From NCBI GenBank assembly GCA_907163375.1, contig CAJQUW010007563.1:141501-205500 (forward strand): DNA of 64,000 bases. The letters run 5' to 3'. The translations under genes and the position numbers were made by a program. This document shows, one piece after another, positions 23,351 to 34,490 of this stretch (its first letter is position 1; every line of letters starts with the position of its first letter). The notes beneath the pieces were generated by a model, which was not told where the DNA came from, searched no databases, and saw only the letters and a program-made list of their open reading frames with translations. This DNA comes from Prostheceraeus crozeri (lineage: Eukaryota; Platyhelminthes; Polycladida; Euryleptidae).

Positions 23351-23358
23351 TGTCCTGT

Positions 23359-23389
23359 TTATATATATATATACTCGTATATATACCGG

Positions 23390-23423
<34 letters not shown>
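23359..23423. repeat. Interrupted (TA)n microsatellite
   Basis: TA-rich tract broken by CTCG and CCGG words, including a self-complementary TATACCGGTATA centre. Length can vary in such tracts. Confidence 0.85.
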
Positions 23424-23710
23424 ACAGGGGTGTAGTGGAGGGGTAACGCGGTATAACGCCGTTATACTTCCTAAGATTCTGGTCGAATCAGCAATCAGCG
23501 TGTTATACTTCCTAAGGTCATCAAATGAACGCATATATAAAAAAGAAGAATGAAATGAAGAATAAAATGCTTTCATTATTACTTGGATTCATGTGGAAGT
23601 CCTTCAAGGATAAAGTAATCGCCGAAAGGGGATGAGAGCGGTTGAAAATTCTGAAAGGGCGATTATGTAGCTCTCGAACAGTCCGTTATGGTTATTATGA
23701 TATTGATTAT

Positions 23711-24276
23711 GATTATTGAGTGTCACAGCCAGTCCCTTTCGGTTATAGGCAAGGTTAAAGAATTCCCATTGGAATCCAATGGTAAAATTCAAGAAATATC
23801 TGTGGATTGTGAAACACTTGGCAATTCTCGTACATTTTTTTGCAGAAAAGAAACTATTTATCAGAATGCCATGAAATTTAAAACATGATTGATTTCAGAC
23901 CATCAACTTCGACATAAAAGTTGAAGTGAGTCACATGATTCAGTATTTGATATCTGAGAGCCTCTACAGAATGAGTAAATTTCATGTTTTGACTTAATTT
24001 TGGCGATTTTACTCACTTTGCAGAAGCTCTCAGACATCAAATACTGAATCATGTGACTCACTTCAACTTTTATGTCGAAGTTGATGGTCTGAAATCAATC
24101 ATCTTTTAAATTTTATGTCATTCTGATAAATAGTTTCTTTTCTTCAAAAAAATGTACGAGAATTGCCAAGTGTTTCACAATCCACAGATATTTCTGGAAT
24201 TTTACCATTGGATTCCAATAGGAATTCTTTAACCTTGCCTATAACCGAAAGCGACTGGCTGTGACACTCAATAATC
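23711..24276. repeat. Fold-back repeat, about 265-bp arms
   Basis: The left arm from 23711 (GATTATTGAGTGTCACAGCC) and the right arm ending at 24276 are inverted copies over roughly 265 bp each, with a loop of about 35-40 bp near 23980-24015. There are scattered mismatches and small indels, so it is older than the repeat at 6861-7410. No transposase ORF is inside. It behaves like a fold-back/MITE-type element. No clear target duplication was found. Confidence 0.85.
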
Positions 24277-26211
24277 TGATTTTTGCATTCAGCGTTTCAA
24301 AATCTACAAACCCATGCTATTAAGCACTTTGTGCGCGAATTTATGAAGAAAGTGTCAATAGCTCCCCGACTATATAGAAAAGTGCTTTTACATCCGTGAT
24401 TTTACATGCATAATTCGGTAATTTGAAAATGAAGCACCGTCAAGTCGAAGTAGACATCCGATCATACGGTGGTTTGTTAGAATGAGGATTTTTTCAGTCA
24501 CTGTAAAACTCACTCTAAAAGCACTCAATGGCAGTTGACAGTTTCATAAATTCGACTATCTGTCTTATCACGTCATTATTACGATAACACTATCCTTCGG
24601 AATATTGATTTGACTTCAATTGGCAACTCCCACAAGATGAAAACTTAATAGATTTATAGAAACTAATTTTCTATCATAAGCAGGTAAATACCCAGCCATG
24701 GAAACATAAAACTAAATGTTTGTTACTTATTGTTATGTTCGTTAAATATTTCAGCTGTTGACAGAATGATGTTTTTCGAATTTTAACATATGGACACACA
24801 AGCGGAATATTTTTGAGCTTTAATGTTTAGAATGGAAATATTGAAAGCGGATAGACTACATTTTGCGAGGCACTTAATCAGAATCATTCAATCAAACTTG
24901 GTTTGAGTTTTGTTTATGAGAAACGGATAAGTAAATTGCGTGGAGCAGAACGCCTGACGTTCCATTGCATTTCGCTCGAAATCAATGACCTCCCTCAGGA
25001 ATTTACGTTGCGAGCTGGGATCTAATTCTTCCAAATTACCAAATGCCGATCATTCATTAGACAAGATGGCTTTGTTTATTCGATATCATGCCGACCGATA
25101 GACCTGGTATCCTTGCTTCGATGGCTATATAAGCCCGTGAATGTTTTATTGATAAGTCAAACGGGTTTTCACAAACCAGGACAGAAACAATGCAGTTTTG
25201 TTTACACTCTACGAAAATTCGAAGCCATAATGTCCTTGTCCCACGGGAATCTAAGTTTGTGAATTGTTCCGGGTAAGCCCAATGGGCGGAGGCGTTTATC
25301 AGTGCGTGAGATCCACATTCAGGCCATAAAATAATCTTAATCTGTCGAAATTACTCATAGAAATGTCAATGATGATTTCTGCTTGCAAAGAATTCAAGCT
25401 CAGCTGCAACGAGTTCATGAAAAAACGGAATGCCTTGTGTCGAAGTTCTATCGATTCTTTTCTTTCAAACCAGATCTCCCACAGACCCTCAGACACCTTT
25501 TGGAGTCTAGTGGAACCACGTTTACAAAATCGCAGATTTTGTCCTAAATTGATGTCGGAACAGTAAGGAAGTTAATTATATGTGCTTGACAATGATATTT
25601 ACGGGTAGCTGAATGATACTTTTGATCATTTGAGTGACATTTAGTCCTCTTAGGAAACATAAATGACAATTTACTGTCTTCAAAAGTCAAAGTCTTTGGA
25701 GGGATTGAGTCAGGCAGAAAGAGAAAGAGTGGAAGCCATTGCTTGATCTTCGTGTTGGTTCTAAATCAAAGTAATGGGATCACGAAAATGCTGCTACGTA
25801 CATTGCAATGCAATACAAGCAAATTTCTCTCCAAAGACCACCCCTGTTATCTGACCAGGATGACATGAAAAAATGCAATAGTTCCACCCTGTTAATCGGT
25901 CACAGACGTGCACGACATCAGAAGAAGTCAAAGATGAAAATTATACAAGACTGTTCACTTATTGAAATGCTTCTTATCTAAGAATGGTTGCGTGTGAATG
26001 AAACAAAGTATAGATTCTTTCTCGATAAAGCAGATCATTTGACAAACAGGTCATCAATACAATGCTTCTCTAAATAAGATTTTTTAGGGCAGGGAGGGAA
26101 TTCGATCTATTTTTGACCTTGCACAGCCTGCAGTGTCCGAGTCCGAGTCTGGTCCCGATATGTGGATGCTCCCATACATTAACATACTCATGTAAATTTA
26201 CTAAGACTACA
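24277..26211. other. No recognisable gene; promoter-like site inside
   Basis: AT-rich with short ORFs only. A TATA-box, initiator and short ATG exon candidate is listed separately at 25126-25272. A GAGTCCGAGTC tract at about 26132-26145 resembles subterminal words of the hAT-like element at 11.6 kb. Confidence 0.55.
25126..25272 (+). promoter_or_regulatory. Candidate core promoter and short first exon
   Basis: TATATAAG at 25126-25133 is followed at the right distance (about 33 bp) by a TCA initiator-like site near 25157-25159. An ATG at 25190 in a fair context (AAACAATGC) opens 27 codons, ending at CGG followed by GTAAGC, a good splice donor at 25273. The encoded peptide has no signal or known motif, and no acceptor or downstream exon was identified. 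Each element alone is common in AT-rich DNA; only their spacing makes it worth noting. Confidence 0.2.
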
Positions 26212-27175
26212 TTAACCCTCAGAGACCTGAGCTTTTTCACACCCTCTGAGACCTGAGGGGGGTCCAGTGGACCCCTTTAACATATTCTTAGTTTACCTGC
26301 TTAAATCGATATCAAAACATTAGGAAAGTTGATTTTAAGTAAAACAATGATGTTTGCGTGTAGCAGGTCGGTATAACGAATCCCTTGAGTGACTTTCATC
26401 CTTCTCAGTAAACACGTGCGAAAATATGGTGTTTTTGTAAGTCAACCACATTTAGTACAGCATCATTTGTACTAGGAGGCAGCTCTACGATATTTTGTGT
26501 CACCATAAAGCCTCAGATAGTTGATTTTGATGAAATTGATTTAATTCATGCAGCTAATACCTTCCATTTGTACATTCCTTCAGATTTATCCAAAGCTATC
26601 AGAAATAGACCTAAAATGAGTCAAAATTGCTGTACTTCTAGAACCAAAAACAGCTGTGGAGATCTCAAACTTATCATTACTGCTGTGAAAAGTTTGTCAT
26701 CAATCATTTTTTGGTGCTCAACTATGAATATAGTGATAGCTTTCATTTCGAACATCGATTTATGTCGAGTTGTTCATATAGGCCAACCAGTCACGCGAGA
26801 TCATGTGCGACAGCAAAATATTCACATTTTGCGATCTTCCAACACATTGCACATCTACGAGCATAATGCAAACAATGAATAAATGACTTTCACTCTTTAT
26901 ACACCATCGTGGACATGTTCGAAATCATTTTTCATCTAATTACAAAAATTTTGTGACGGAATTTCTACACCCTCTGAGACCTGAGGGTGGGTCCAGTGGA
27001 CCCCCTTGGCCTATCTGGCATACTTCTACTGATTCAATTGAAATGAAATAACACATGCAGATTCACTGTCAGAAATGATGATTTTGTATGGGCTTGAGTG
27101 GTTGATATATCGTCAGCGTAAAAAATGAAATAGAAAAATGTGGCTCCGGGGCCCACTCAGGTCTCTGAGGGTTAA
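26212..27175. mobile_element. piggyBac-like non-autonomous element with TTAA duplication
   Basis: The element runs 26216-27171, with TTAA directly outside both ends (26212-26215 and 27172-27175). The ends are perfect inverted copies over 16 bp, CCCTCAGAGACCTGAG. TTAA target sites and CCC...GGG termini are the piggyBac signature. Just inside the left end (about 26248-26276) and again near the right (about 26968-27002) is a near-identical unit: CTCTGAGACCTGAGGG, then the near-palindrome GGGTCCAGTGGACCC. The 104-codon plus-strand ORF inside (26568-26882) shows no piggyBac transposase motifs, so the element is non-autonomous. Confidence 0.9.
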
Positions 27176-28087
27176 ACTTATCAGACTGTTGCTCAACCTC
27201 TAGGTCTCTATGCTTACAAATTGCATAGGGATGCTAGTTTAGTCCCATCTTTCCCCACGCATTTTTGAGTTCCAAAATCCCGGGCGCTCCCGGAGACCTC
27301 TGATTTTGATGTTCCTACACTGATGGTATCCGTGTTTACCAACGCGGTCCATTTTGGCATATTCAAAATTTGAATTCCATTTCAAAGGGTGAAGTTTTGA
27401 GTAACAGTTGGAAACCGATGGTAAATGACTATGAGAAGCAATACATTTTGATCATTTATGCCATATAGACGTCTCAGCACAATGCTGGGAGTAGGCGTGA
27501 TTGCATTGATAGGGTGAAATTGGGTTAAATCATCTTCACATCCATTTATTCCAAATGTCCACATTTTTGTCCAGTTGCATCGATATTGACACCCGTATTG
27601 ACAAAAGAAGGTGGCAAAAATTTGCTGGTCTCAGATTCGGTAGAATTTATCCACTGAGTCCAAGTCTGCACTCCTGGTTTTGTTTATTATTTGTTTTATT
27701 GTTTTGATAATCGCAATTTATTTAGCTCCATTGTTTAATGATAGAGAACAAAGGCTAGAATTTAAAATCTTTCAAAAATAGAAGGCATGGTCATATACCG
27801 TGCAAGCATGCATAAGCATATTCTGTATGCACAATGAAGCCCCAATAATTCTAGAAAAACTAAATTTAGATTAACTAATAGTGTAAATTAAACTCGAATC
27901 AAGCAAGAATTGGCAATAATTTTATAAATTCAATTTTTGCTTCAAGGATGACGATTTTCATTCATCTGATTCGTTTTGCTTCCTGCTCTAGGCTAGAATC
28001 TAAGGAGCTTCACCTGAATCGTTTCTCAAGAATTACTTTATTAATCACATGCTAAATAAATAAGTTCCTCAAAGAATTGTTCAGAAA
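27176..28087. other. No recognisable gene
   Basis: AT-rich; the ORF at 27382-27564 has no motif. No repeat seen except the start of the PLE 4 inverted repeat. Confidence 0.55.
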
Positions 28088-28332
28088 TCATATCATTGAA
28101 ATTATTATATATCATTGAGATTATTATATATCATCATATATCATTGAAATTATTATATGTATCTAGAGAACAATTCGACGCGCGATTATAACGGAAAAGA
28201 AAAATAATCGAAAGTTATTTAAACAGAATAATTATTTCGCCGTTGTGGCCGCTTCAGCTGCATCATTTACAAATATAAATTCAAAGGTGCGACAATAATA
28301 TCAAAGTCAAATCGTATTTCATGGCCAAGATC
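28088..28332 (+). repeat. PLE 4 left inverted terminal repeat
   Basis: Inverted copy of 29650-29862. It contains two to three tandem units of about 22-25 bp (TATCATTGAAATTATTATA type) near its outer end that are single in the right arm. Confidence 0.88.
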
Positions 28333-28586
28333 TTTTTGAAGATTGCAAGTGAATTGATATCAATATGTATAAGAAACATGTGGATGATGTCAATCTCGTA
28401 GCGGTATACACCACGTGGTACTGCGTTTATAGACAATACATTGGCCTATGATGAGGTGACATTTGAAAGAGACTTAATGAAGACAGAAGACGAACGAACG
28501 ATGGAATTGACACTCAATAAAGCAAACAGCACAAATGTAATATTCAATTAGAAATTGATTATCCTTCTAAGCATATTGATAAAAAA

Positions 28587-29055
28587 GTGGCAATACTCGA
28601 TTTTAAAGTTTGGACAGTAACTGAAAAGATATATATTCATAGAAGAAAATTTGAAATAACAAGGATTATACATATGAAAGAAGCATCATCAAAATTAGTT
28701 ATTCATGCGAACTCTTCACATGAAAGTAAAGCCTACTGTTTTGACCCAAGAACTATTGAGAGTGATGCTAAATTGCAGTCCTTTATAACCACGGAAACAA
28801 ACAGCAGCCCATGTATCTGAACAGGATCCATTTTCCGGTAATTCCCAAAAATTCAGAATAGAATTGATTCAATCAGCATTAAAAGCATATGACGACATTG
28901 TAAAGAAAGACGAATCAGGTAGTCAACCAATGTACAGACCAAGAAGCTGGAGAAGACATGAAAGAATAAAGAACAAGCAGAATAAAAAGTCAAAGTGGTT
29001 CAGAGAAGGAAACGTTGATTCAATATTATTTGTGCCATCATCACCTATTTCGTAA
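28587..29055 (+). pseudogene. PLE 4 RT C-terminus and linker
   Basis: Two open stretches, 28587-28820 and 28864-29055, in different frames carry the region after the RT active site: VAILDFKVW, then SSKLVIHANSSHES, and IQSALKAYDDIVKKDESG with MYRPRSWRRHERIKNKQ. This order matches the RT thumb and linker of a PLE lineage that also has the CPICxxGxKGPC box found further on at about 29215-29250. Starts shown are not native. The fragments are separated by a frameshift and stops. Confidence 0.75.
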
Positions 29056-29214
29056 TTAAGAAGAATCATGAAACGTGAAATACGTAAAAGCAAAGTGAAA
29101 ATAAAAGTTGCGGAAAAACTGGTACTTCTTTAAAAAGAAAATTGCAAAAATCAAATCCATTTCAAAAAGCAAAAAGGTCAGTTTTTTGAAAAGTCAAAAA
29201 TGTAAAGATCGATG

Positions 29215-29420
29215 CTGTCCTATATGCCAATCAGGAAGTAAGGGTCCTTGTAACAAAAGTGGAGCGACTTATTAAATAGAATGTGAAGAATGTGACTCAG
29301 TATACATCGGTGAGGCTTCAAGAAGTGGCAAGATTAGAGGGAAAGAACATATGCAACAATTACAACAGAAAATAATAACTCAGTCTTCTGGAAACATTGT
29401 AAAGAGAGACATGAAATCAA
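29215..29420 (+). pseudogene. PLE 4 GIY-YIG endonuclease remnant
   Basis: The reading CCPICQSGSKGPCNKSG is followed after one in-frame stop by IECEECDSVYIGEASRSG and RGKEHMQQL, then a Trp-Lys-His-like stretch in a shifted frame. The CxxC pairs and YIGE...R...KEH form the GIY-YIG core of PLEs. The copy is damaged and not expected to be active. Confidence 0.8.
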
Positions 29421-29649
29421 AGTAACGAAACTCAAAATGAATATTATCATAGTGTACAACAGCGATGCATTTACAAGACAAATAGCAGAATCAGTAGAAA
29501 TATGACACGCAAACAATGAAAAATTAATTAACACGAAGCAAGAATTTTATTCACTGAATTTGCCTGGATTAGCGATATCACAGTAATTTCCAGCCTATAA
29601 GGTTCCACTTCTAACTACATGACATACTTCTACCTTATGTGAGAGAGAT

Positions 29650-29862
29650 ATCTTGGACATGAAATACGATTTGACTTTGATATTACATGTATTGTCACAC
29701 CTTCGAATTCATCTTTGTAAATGATTCAGCTGAAGCGGCCAAACCGGCGAAATAATAATTCTGTGTAAATAACTTTTGATTATTTTTCTTATTCCGTTAT
29801 AATCGCGTGTTGAATTGTTCTCTAGATGCATATATGATATAATAATTTCAATGATATGATAT
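29650..29862 (-). repeat. PLE 4 right inverted terminal repeat
   Basis: Reverse-complement copy of the left repeat, about 213 bp, clearly similar but with substitutions and small indels. Confidence 0.88.
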
Positions 29863-32728
29863 TTTATTAATCTTTGGGTTGTATTTTTGAATCGCCGTCA
29901 AGTAATTTTAATCAATTGACTGCTGAAGGAAGATAACAAACAAATTGATTGATTAATTCATACTCCGAACTTTCGTCTTCTATTTTGAGTATTTGTGTGT
30001 ATATACCGGGTTCATATGGACATTTCATAGTATGATAGCAACATGAAATATGAAATGAGATGACATGTAGACTAGCATTATTGGCAATAAATTCGGTCAA
30101 TATAACTGTTTTGCTACCATTGGTCGGGCTTCTAAGTACATTTTCCTACGGCTGTCTACATATAGTCTGAATATTTTGAACCTTCATCCAGGGTGAGCCT
30201 TCGTCAAGGGATATATAAAAGACATTTTCCATGTTTGGTCATAGGTTTCATTTCACCAGGTTTTCAGCATCTCAAAAGAATGCATTGTTCTGTTCTGGTC
30301 ATCACGGAGGTTATCATAAAATGCTTAAAAATTGATTTACCCTTTGTGAAACGCTAACAGCTGTGCAAAACTTCGAATTCAAATAAACACGATTATTCTT
30401 TATCACATGTGCTCTGATCGGTGATCAAAAATTCTCAATGTCACAACAATACAAAATCACTGTTTTGATCAGTTCATGTACATGATAAATCTGATTAACT
30501 CTCAGATCGGATAGGATATCTCCTCACTTCATCAATATGAGAGAAAATAGTTTTGAAATCTGATAAGAATTGTCAAGCCAGATTCTCAAGGCCTCTCGGA
30601 AGCTCAAATATAATGATCGAGTTAATATCGCATTCTCAAGTTGAGTGGCCATCAAGCTTCAATTCTTCAATGAAGCGTTTTATTTCATGTTGACTGTCTG
30701 CTATCTTGATTTCTCTTCAGTGGAACGCATTTTTATCGTCCTTACCATCTTAATATTGTATTCGAATTTCCGTTCATCCTTCATATCTGAAAGAATCAAA
30801 AGCATAAATACACGTCAAGTGGTATAAAATGAAAATTCAAAAATTAACATCACCAGAGAAGTGCTTATAGATGTTTTCTGAAACAGCTTATGGTTCCATC
30901 GGCTCTAAATATTCCACAATTGAGCCACTATAATGCAGTCATATACAAGGTCTACTGCTTTCTCAATATAACGGAACCCTTGACTAATCGCAAGTGCTTT
31001 CACAACCTTTGCAAGAACAAAACTGACCATGTATAATTCACAATTTTCTCAAAGTTGAAAAATCTCATTTACTTCGCTTGATTGATGGCATGAAGCATTT
31101 TGTTAGAAGAAGAATGGGAGAACTGATAATGCGGATTTCTATAATTTGCTATCTCTTCTTCTGGTCTGCTTTAGATTCCATTCGGCTGCAAAAAACGGCA
31201 GTCAGGCCTGGCAGAATGTTTACTCCTCGTCCAGACGACCTGGCTTCAATATTGGATGGATCAAACCTAAGACAGATGCACTTTTAAAACATTCTTGCTA
31301 AAAATTCCGCTTGAAGACGATGAGAACGAGACAAACAAATGAAAAACATAATTGCAAAATAACATAATCAAAGACAATGATCATAATTAGCTTTAAAAGA
31401 TGTAAATGGGTTATTCAGATTCAGGAAATGAAACTTAATCTAAAATGAAAGTGAATCATAATATCGTGTCGATGAAAATTGAATTAGAAACTTAAAATTT
31501 CGGCCAAGAATCTCAACAAGACCTATTAACTTTTCCATGAAGACTTGCATTGTGTTGCTTATTCCGATTAATTGAGACTGTTGCATGTTGGTTAATTTTC
31601 ATTCGTTTTGATAGCTGATAAGTTTCAAACGTTATATTGTGGTACCAAATCGTTAGTATACAAACACAGTAATATTTTGCAAACATATGGCCTATTAAAA
31701 ATTTGATCAAATATTTTTTAGATCGTAAGAACGTGATCTCAAAAAGCTGAATATTTTGATGTAAAAAGTTTCGCTGTTTACTGACGTTTTTTGAGTCGAC
31801 GCAGGCGCGACGATGCCAGTACATCAGAAACAAACATACGTGCATTTATGTCCACAAACGTATTCTCTAAGGCAATAAGGAACTTTTCACATACCTTGAA
31901 TATCGCCTGCTGACCTCACATTGGGGATGTAGACCTTGTAGATATCTACGGTACATTATAAAGGAAATTTATTAGATTCAGCTTTGCTCACATTTTCATA
32001 GCACACTACTAATGCTATGGAAGAGAATATGATGTGGCATGCATGAAACATTGCATAACTGAATATTTTGCAATATTTTTTGCATTGGTATAAAAATGTA
32101 GAACATATACCTGCCTATCTTCTCTCACAGGCGACACTTTCTTTGTGGATGCTATAAGACAAAACCGCACCAGCTAATTTAGTGAACTTTACCATGCTCA
32201 CTAAGCATTTCTTGAATAATCAAACATGCGAATTTCCATGGTTTATGTTGATGGAATAATTAGCGCCCATTTCATGCAATTATCCTATCAAATTTGTTAC
32301 AATTTTCAAAAATTCTGTCATAGATTTGGATTGAGGTCTGCGGAAATGGTTTGTCAGGATAGAAATAGTGCTTAAGATAAACAATATCAAGGTATAATTT
32401 CATCTCATCGATTATTGATATTACCAAAATAATAGTCATTGCCCGATTGCCATTCCAAGTAAATTTTCTACCGGTTTCATAGCAATAATGATATCTTCGT
32501 CTTAGATTTTTCATTTTCATTTAGATTTTTCCTTCGTACTAATCAATTGAAAAGCACTAAAATCATTATTGAAAAATTATCTACAGTCATTTAGTCATTA
32601 ATTTACATATATTAAGTGCATAAATAATGTTTGTCAGTTTCTTGCGCTATGTCTTCACATGTTTTTCTCACATGTCTCAGTCGGGAAACAAAGCACCGAA
32701 GATGGTCATTGTTTCATTTGCTTTATTA
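29863..32728. other. No recognisable gene
   Basis: AT-rich with ORFs up to 110 codons (31513-31845 minus) lacking any motif. A TATATAAAAG word occurs at about 30210 without other promoter or exon support. Confidence 0.55.
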
Positions 32729-32757
32729 ATTTCGGCCTCCTCTTAGGCTATCATCAG
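32729..32757 (-). other. Hammerhead-like hairpin, isolated
   Basis: On the minus strand CTGATGA is followed by a short GCC/GGC stem with an 8-base loop, then CGAAAT. The core words fit CUGANGA and GAAA, but the stem has only about three pairs and is offset. No PLE coding sequence is close. Low confidence. Confidence 0.2.
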
Positions 32758-34395
32758 AAGCAGAGAAACAGTGCATGTAATTACCATAAATAAGTAATTG
32801 CCATCTTCTGTACTTGGGTTGTCATTGCTATACCTCTTCACAAAACCAGTCTCACTCACATAGTCGACTAAACGAAATAATACGCAAAATGAATATAGCT
32901 AAATTTATTGAAATTGCTAAAGCCTATTGCAAGAAGTGACAGCAATAACAGTCATAACATGACATTATTGCAACATGCCCCTTGCAGGAATGCAAGCAAA
33001 ATTCAAACTGCACATAGTCGCATTCCGTGAGCTGAATTGAGACGGCGCCTTTCATTTCTGAACTATAAGTAGTCTACTGAAATCTTTACAGCCATAAAAC
33101 GAAAGAGAAAATGTTAAAAGCTTTGTTTCTGTTTTCGACAGCGAGTGAAACTTTACTCGACAATGTTGTCTTTGAATAAAACATTAGCAGATGACTGGCA
33201 TTTTGTCTTAATGCTTTGGTGCATTCTTTTAATATTCCGCTTTGAATCAAAACGTCAGTAGTATGTTATGAATTGAGCTGATTTCTCAAACCAAGAAGGT
33301 AGAATTTACTTTAATGCTCGGACGCACATAGCATACATTTCATCCAGTCCAATACACAGTTTATAGACGTGATTTGACACAACTCCCTTAGATGTTTGAT
33401 GTACAGTCACACCCGGAGTAGGCCTATATCTACGATTCGGAAGAATCGTTGTTATCTACTCACACATCAATTAGTATGACTTGATGGCATCAGTTTGTTG
33501 ATGCAAAACATACTGACGTGCTACGATGTTGTAAGATCAGTGATGAAAAACGCGGCTTGTGCTATAAACAAAAAATGGTGTATAACACTTTGTAAACAAC
33601 GATATAAAAAAACCTTGTTTCAGTATTTGCATTTTTTCCGCAACACGTTGTAAATACATTAATTTGATATATACTGTATGTACATCCTTTAAAAAGACAC
33701 CGGTAGGTCAGAATGATTAAAAATCAATGGAAAAAAACACTTAATGACACTAGACTTCTATGGTGGATCATAATTTTAGGTTGCAAAAAACAGCATTTAT
33801 TATCACAGTCTGCAATATTTTAGGCCACATGTCAGTTGTGTGTTAGAGGTACTATTTAATGAATGCCCGTCGAAATTTCATTTAATATGCCAATTCCGCA
33901 TCTCGATCCATCTAAGCTTTCGAAACGTTCACAAAATGCTGTTCCCTTTACCATCCGATGTTCGTTTAGTGAATTGTACAATAAATGCTGCACTGTACAT
34001 AGTGTGCCTTCATTTTGAATTAGTTGGACTTAACGACAAATATTCACGGCTGTGGACTCGATTTCGATATATTACATTGCGCTTCAACTCATAAATAAAT
34101 TTTGTACAAGAAGTCCGAATAATTTCCTCTTTGAGATACAGATTACAATAGGAAAATATCTAGCTAGTAAAACATTATTAGTCCATCACCAAAAATCGAC
34201 GTTTTGTACGATGACTATAACTTCTGCTGTTGAAAGTTGGTCCATGTTTGAGATTCGAGATGAAATGTTAGGAGCTGCATGTAGCATGGATCAAAGCTGC
34301 AGTAAAGCTCGTATATCTGGCAGGCAAGGACTTCTTGACGGAAGACCTTTTATAACCTTTTGTAAGGCATACTTATACAGGTCTGCTTTTAAATA
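32758..34395. other. No recognisable gene
   Basis: AT-rich; short ORFs only. Confidence 0.55.
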
Positions 34396-34490
34396 TCGGA
34401 CCCGGACTCATACTTGGACTCGGGTTGCTGGAAACCGAATTAGGACTCAGACGCGGACTCGATCAAAAACATCGACCGAGTATAGCCCTG
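34396..34490. repeat. GGACTC-rich tract, possible hAT end
   Basis: GGACTC/GGACCC words recur about seven times in 95 bp, and the tract ends TATAGCCCTG. The hAT-like element at 11634-12206 also has GGAGTC-type subterminal words and ends in CCCTG. No matching CAGGG left end or 8-bp duplication was found upstream, so a truncated hAT terminus is only a suggestion. The 153-codon ORF over it (34052-34513) takes its Arg-Thr repeats from this tract. Confidence 0.4.

Larger units (their letters stand above)
28088..29862 (+). mobile_element. PLE with long inverted terminal repeats (PLE 4)
   Basis: A PLE on the plus strand is framed by inverted repeats: left 28088-28332 and right 29650-29862. The arms share GAGAACAATTC, GCGATTATAACGG, GGCCGCTTCAGCTG and AATATCAAAGTCAAATCG words in opposite orientation. 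The left arm is longer because the unit TATCATTGAAATTATTATA is tandemly repeated there. Coding begins right inside the left arm with NMYKKHVDDVNL (RT active site; HVDD here). It continues through VAILDFKVW, SKLVIHANSSH and the linker to CCPICQSGSKGPCNKSG, CEECDSVYIGEASRS and GKEH, the GIY-YIG nuclease. The RT before the active site is missing, and there are several frame changes and stops. Confidence 0.88.

Noticed and set aside
26568-26882. 104-codon ORF inside the piggyBac-like element
   Set aside because: None of the transposase acidic motifs or the C-terminal cysteine-rich finger can be seen.
30210-30350. TATATAAAAG word followed by a 25-codon ORF
   Set aside because: No initiator at the right distance, no splice site support and a peptide without features.
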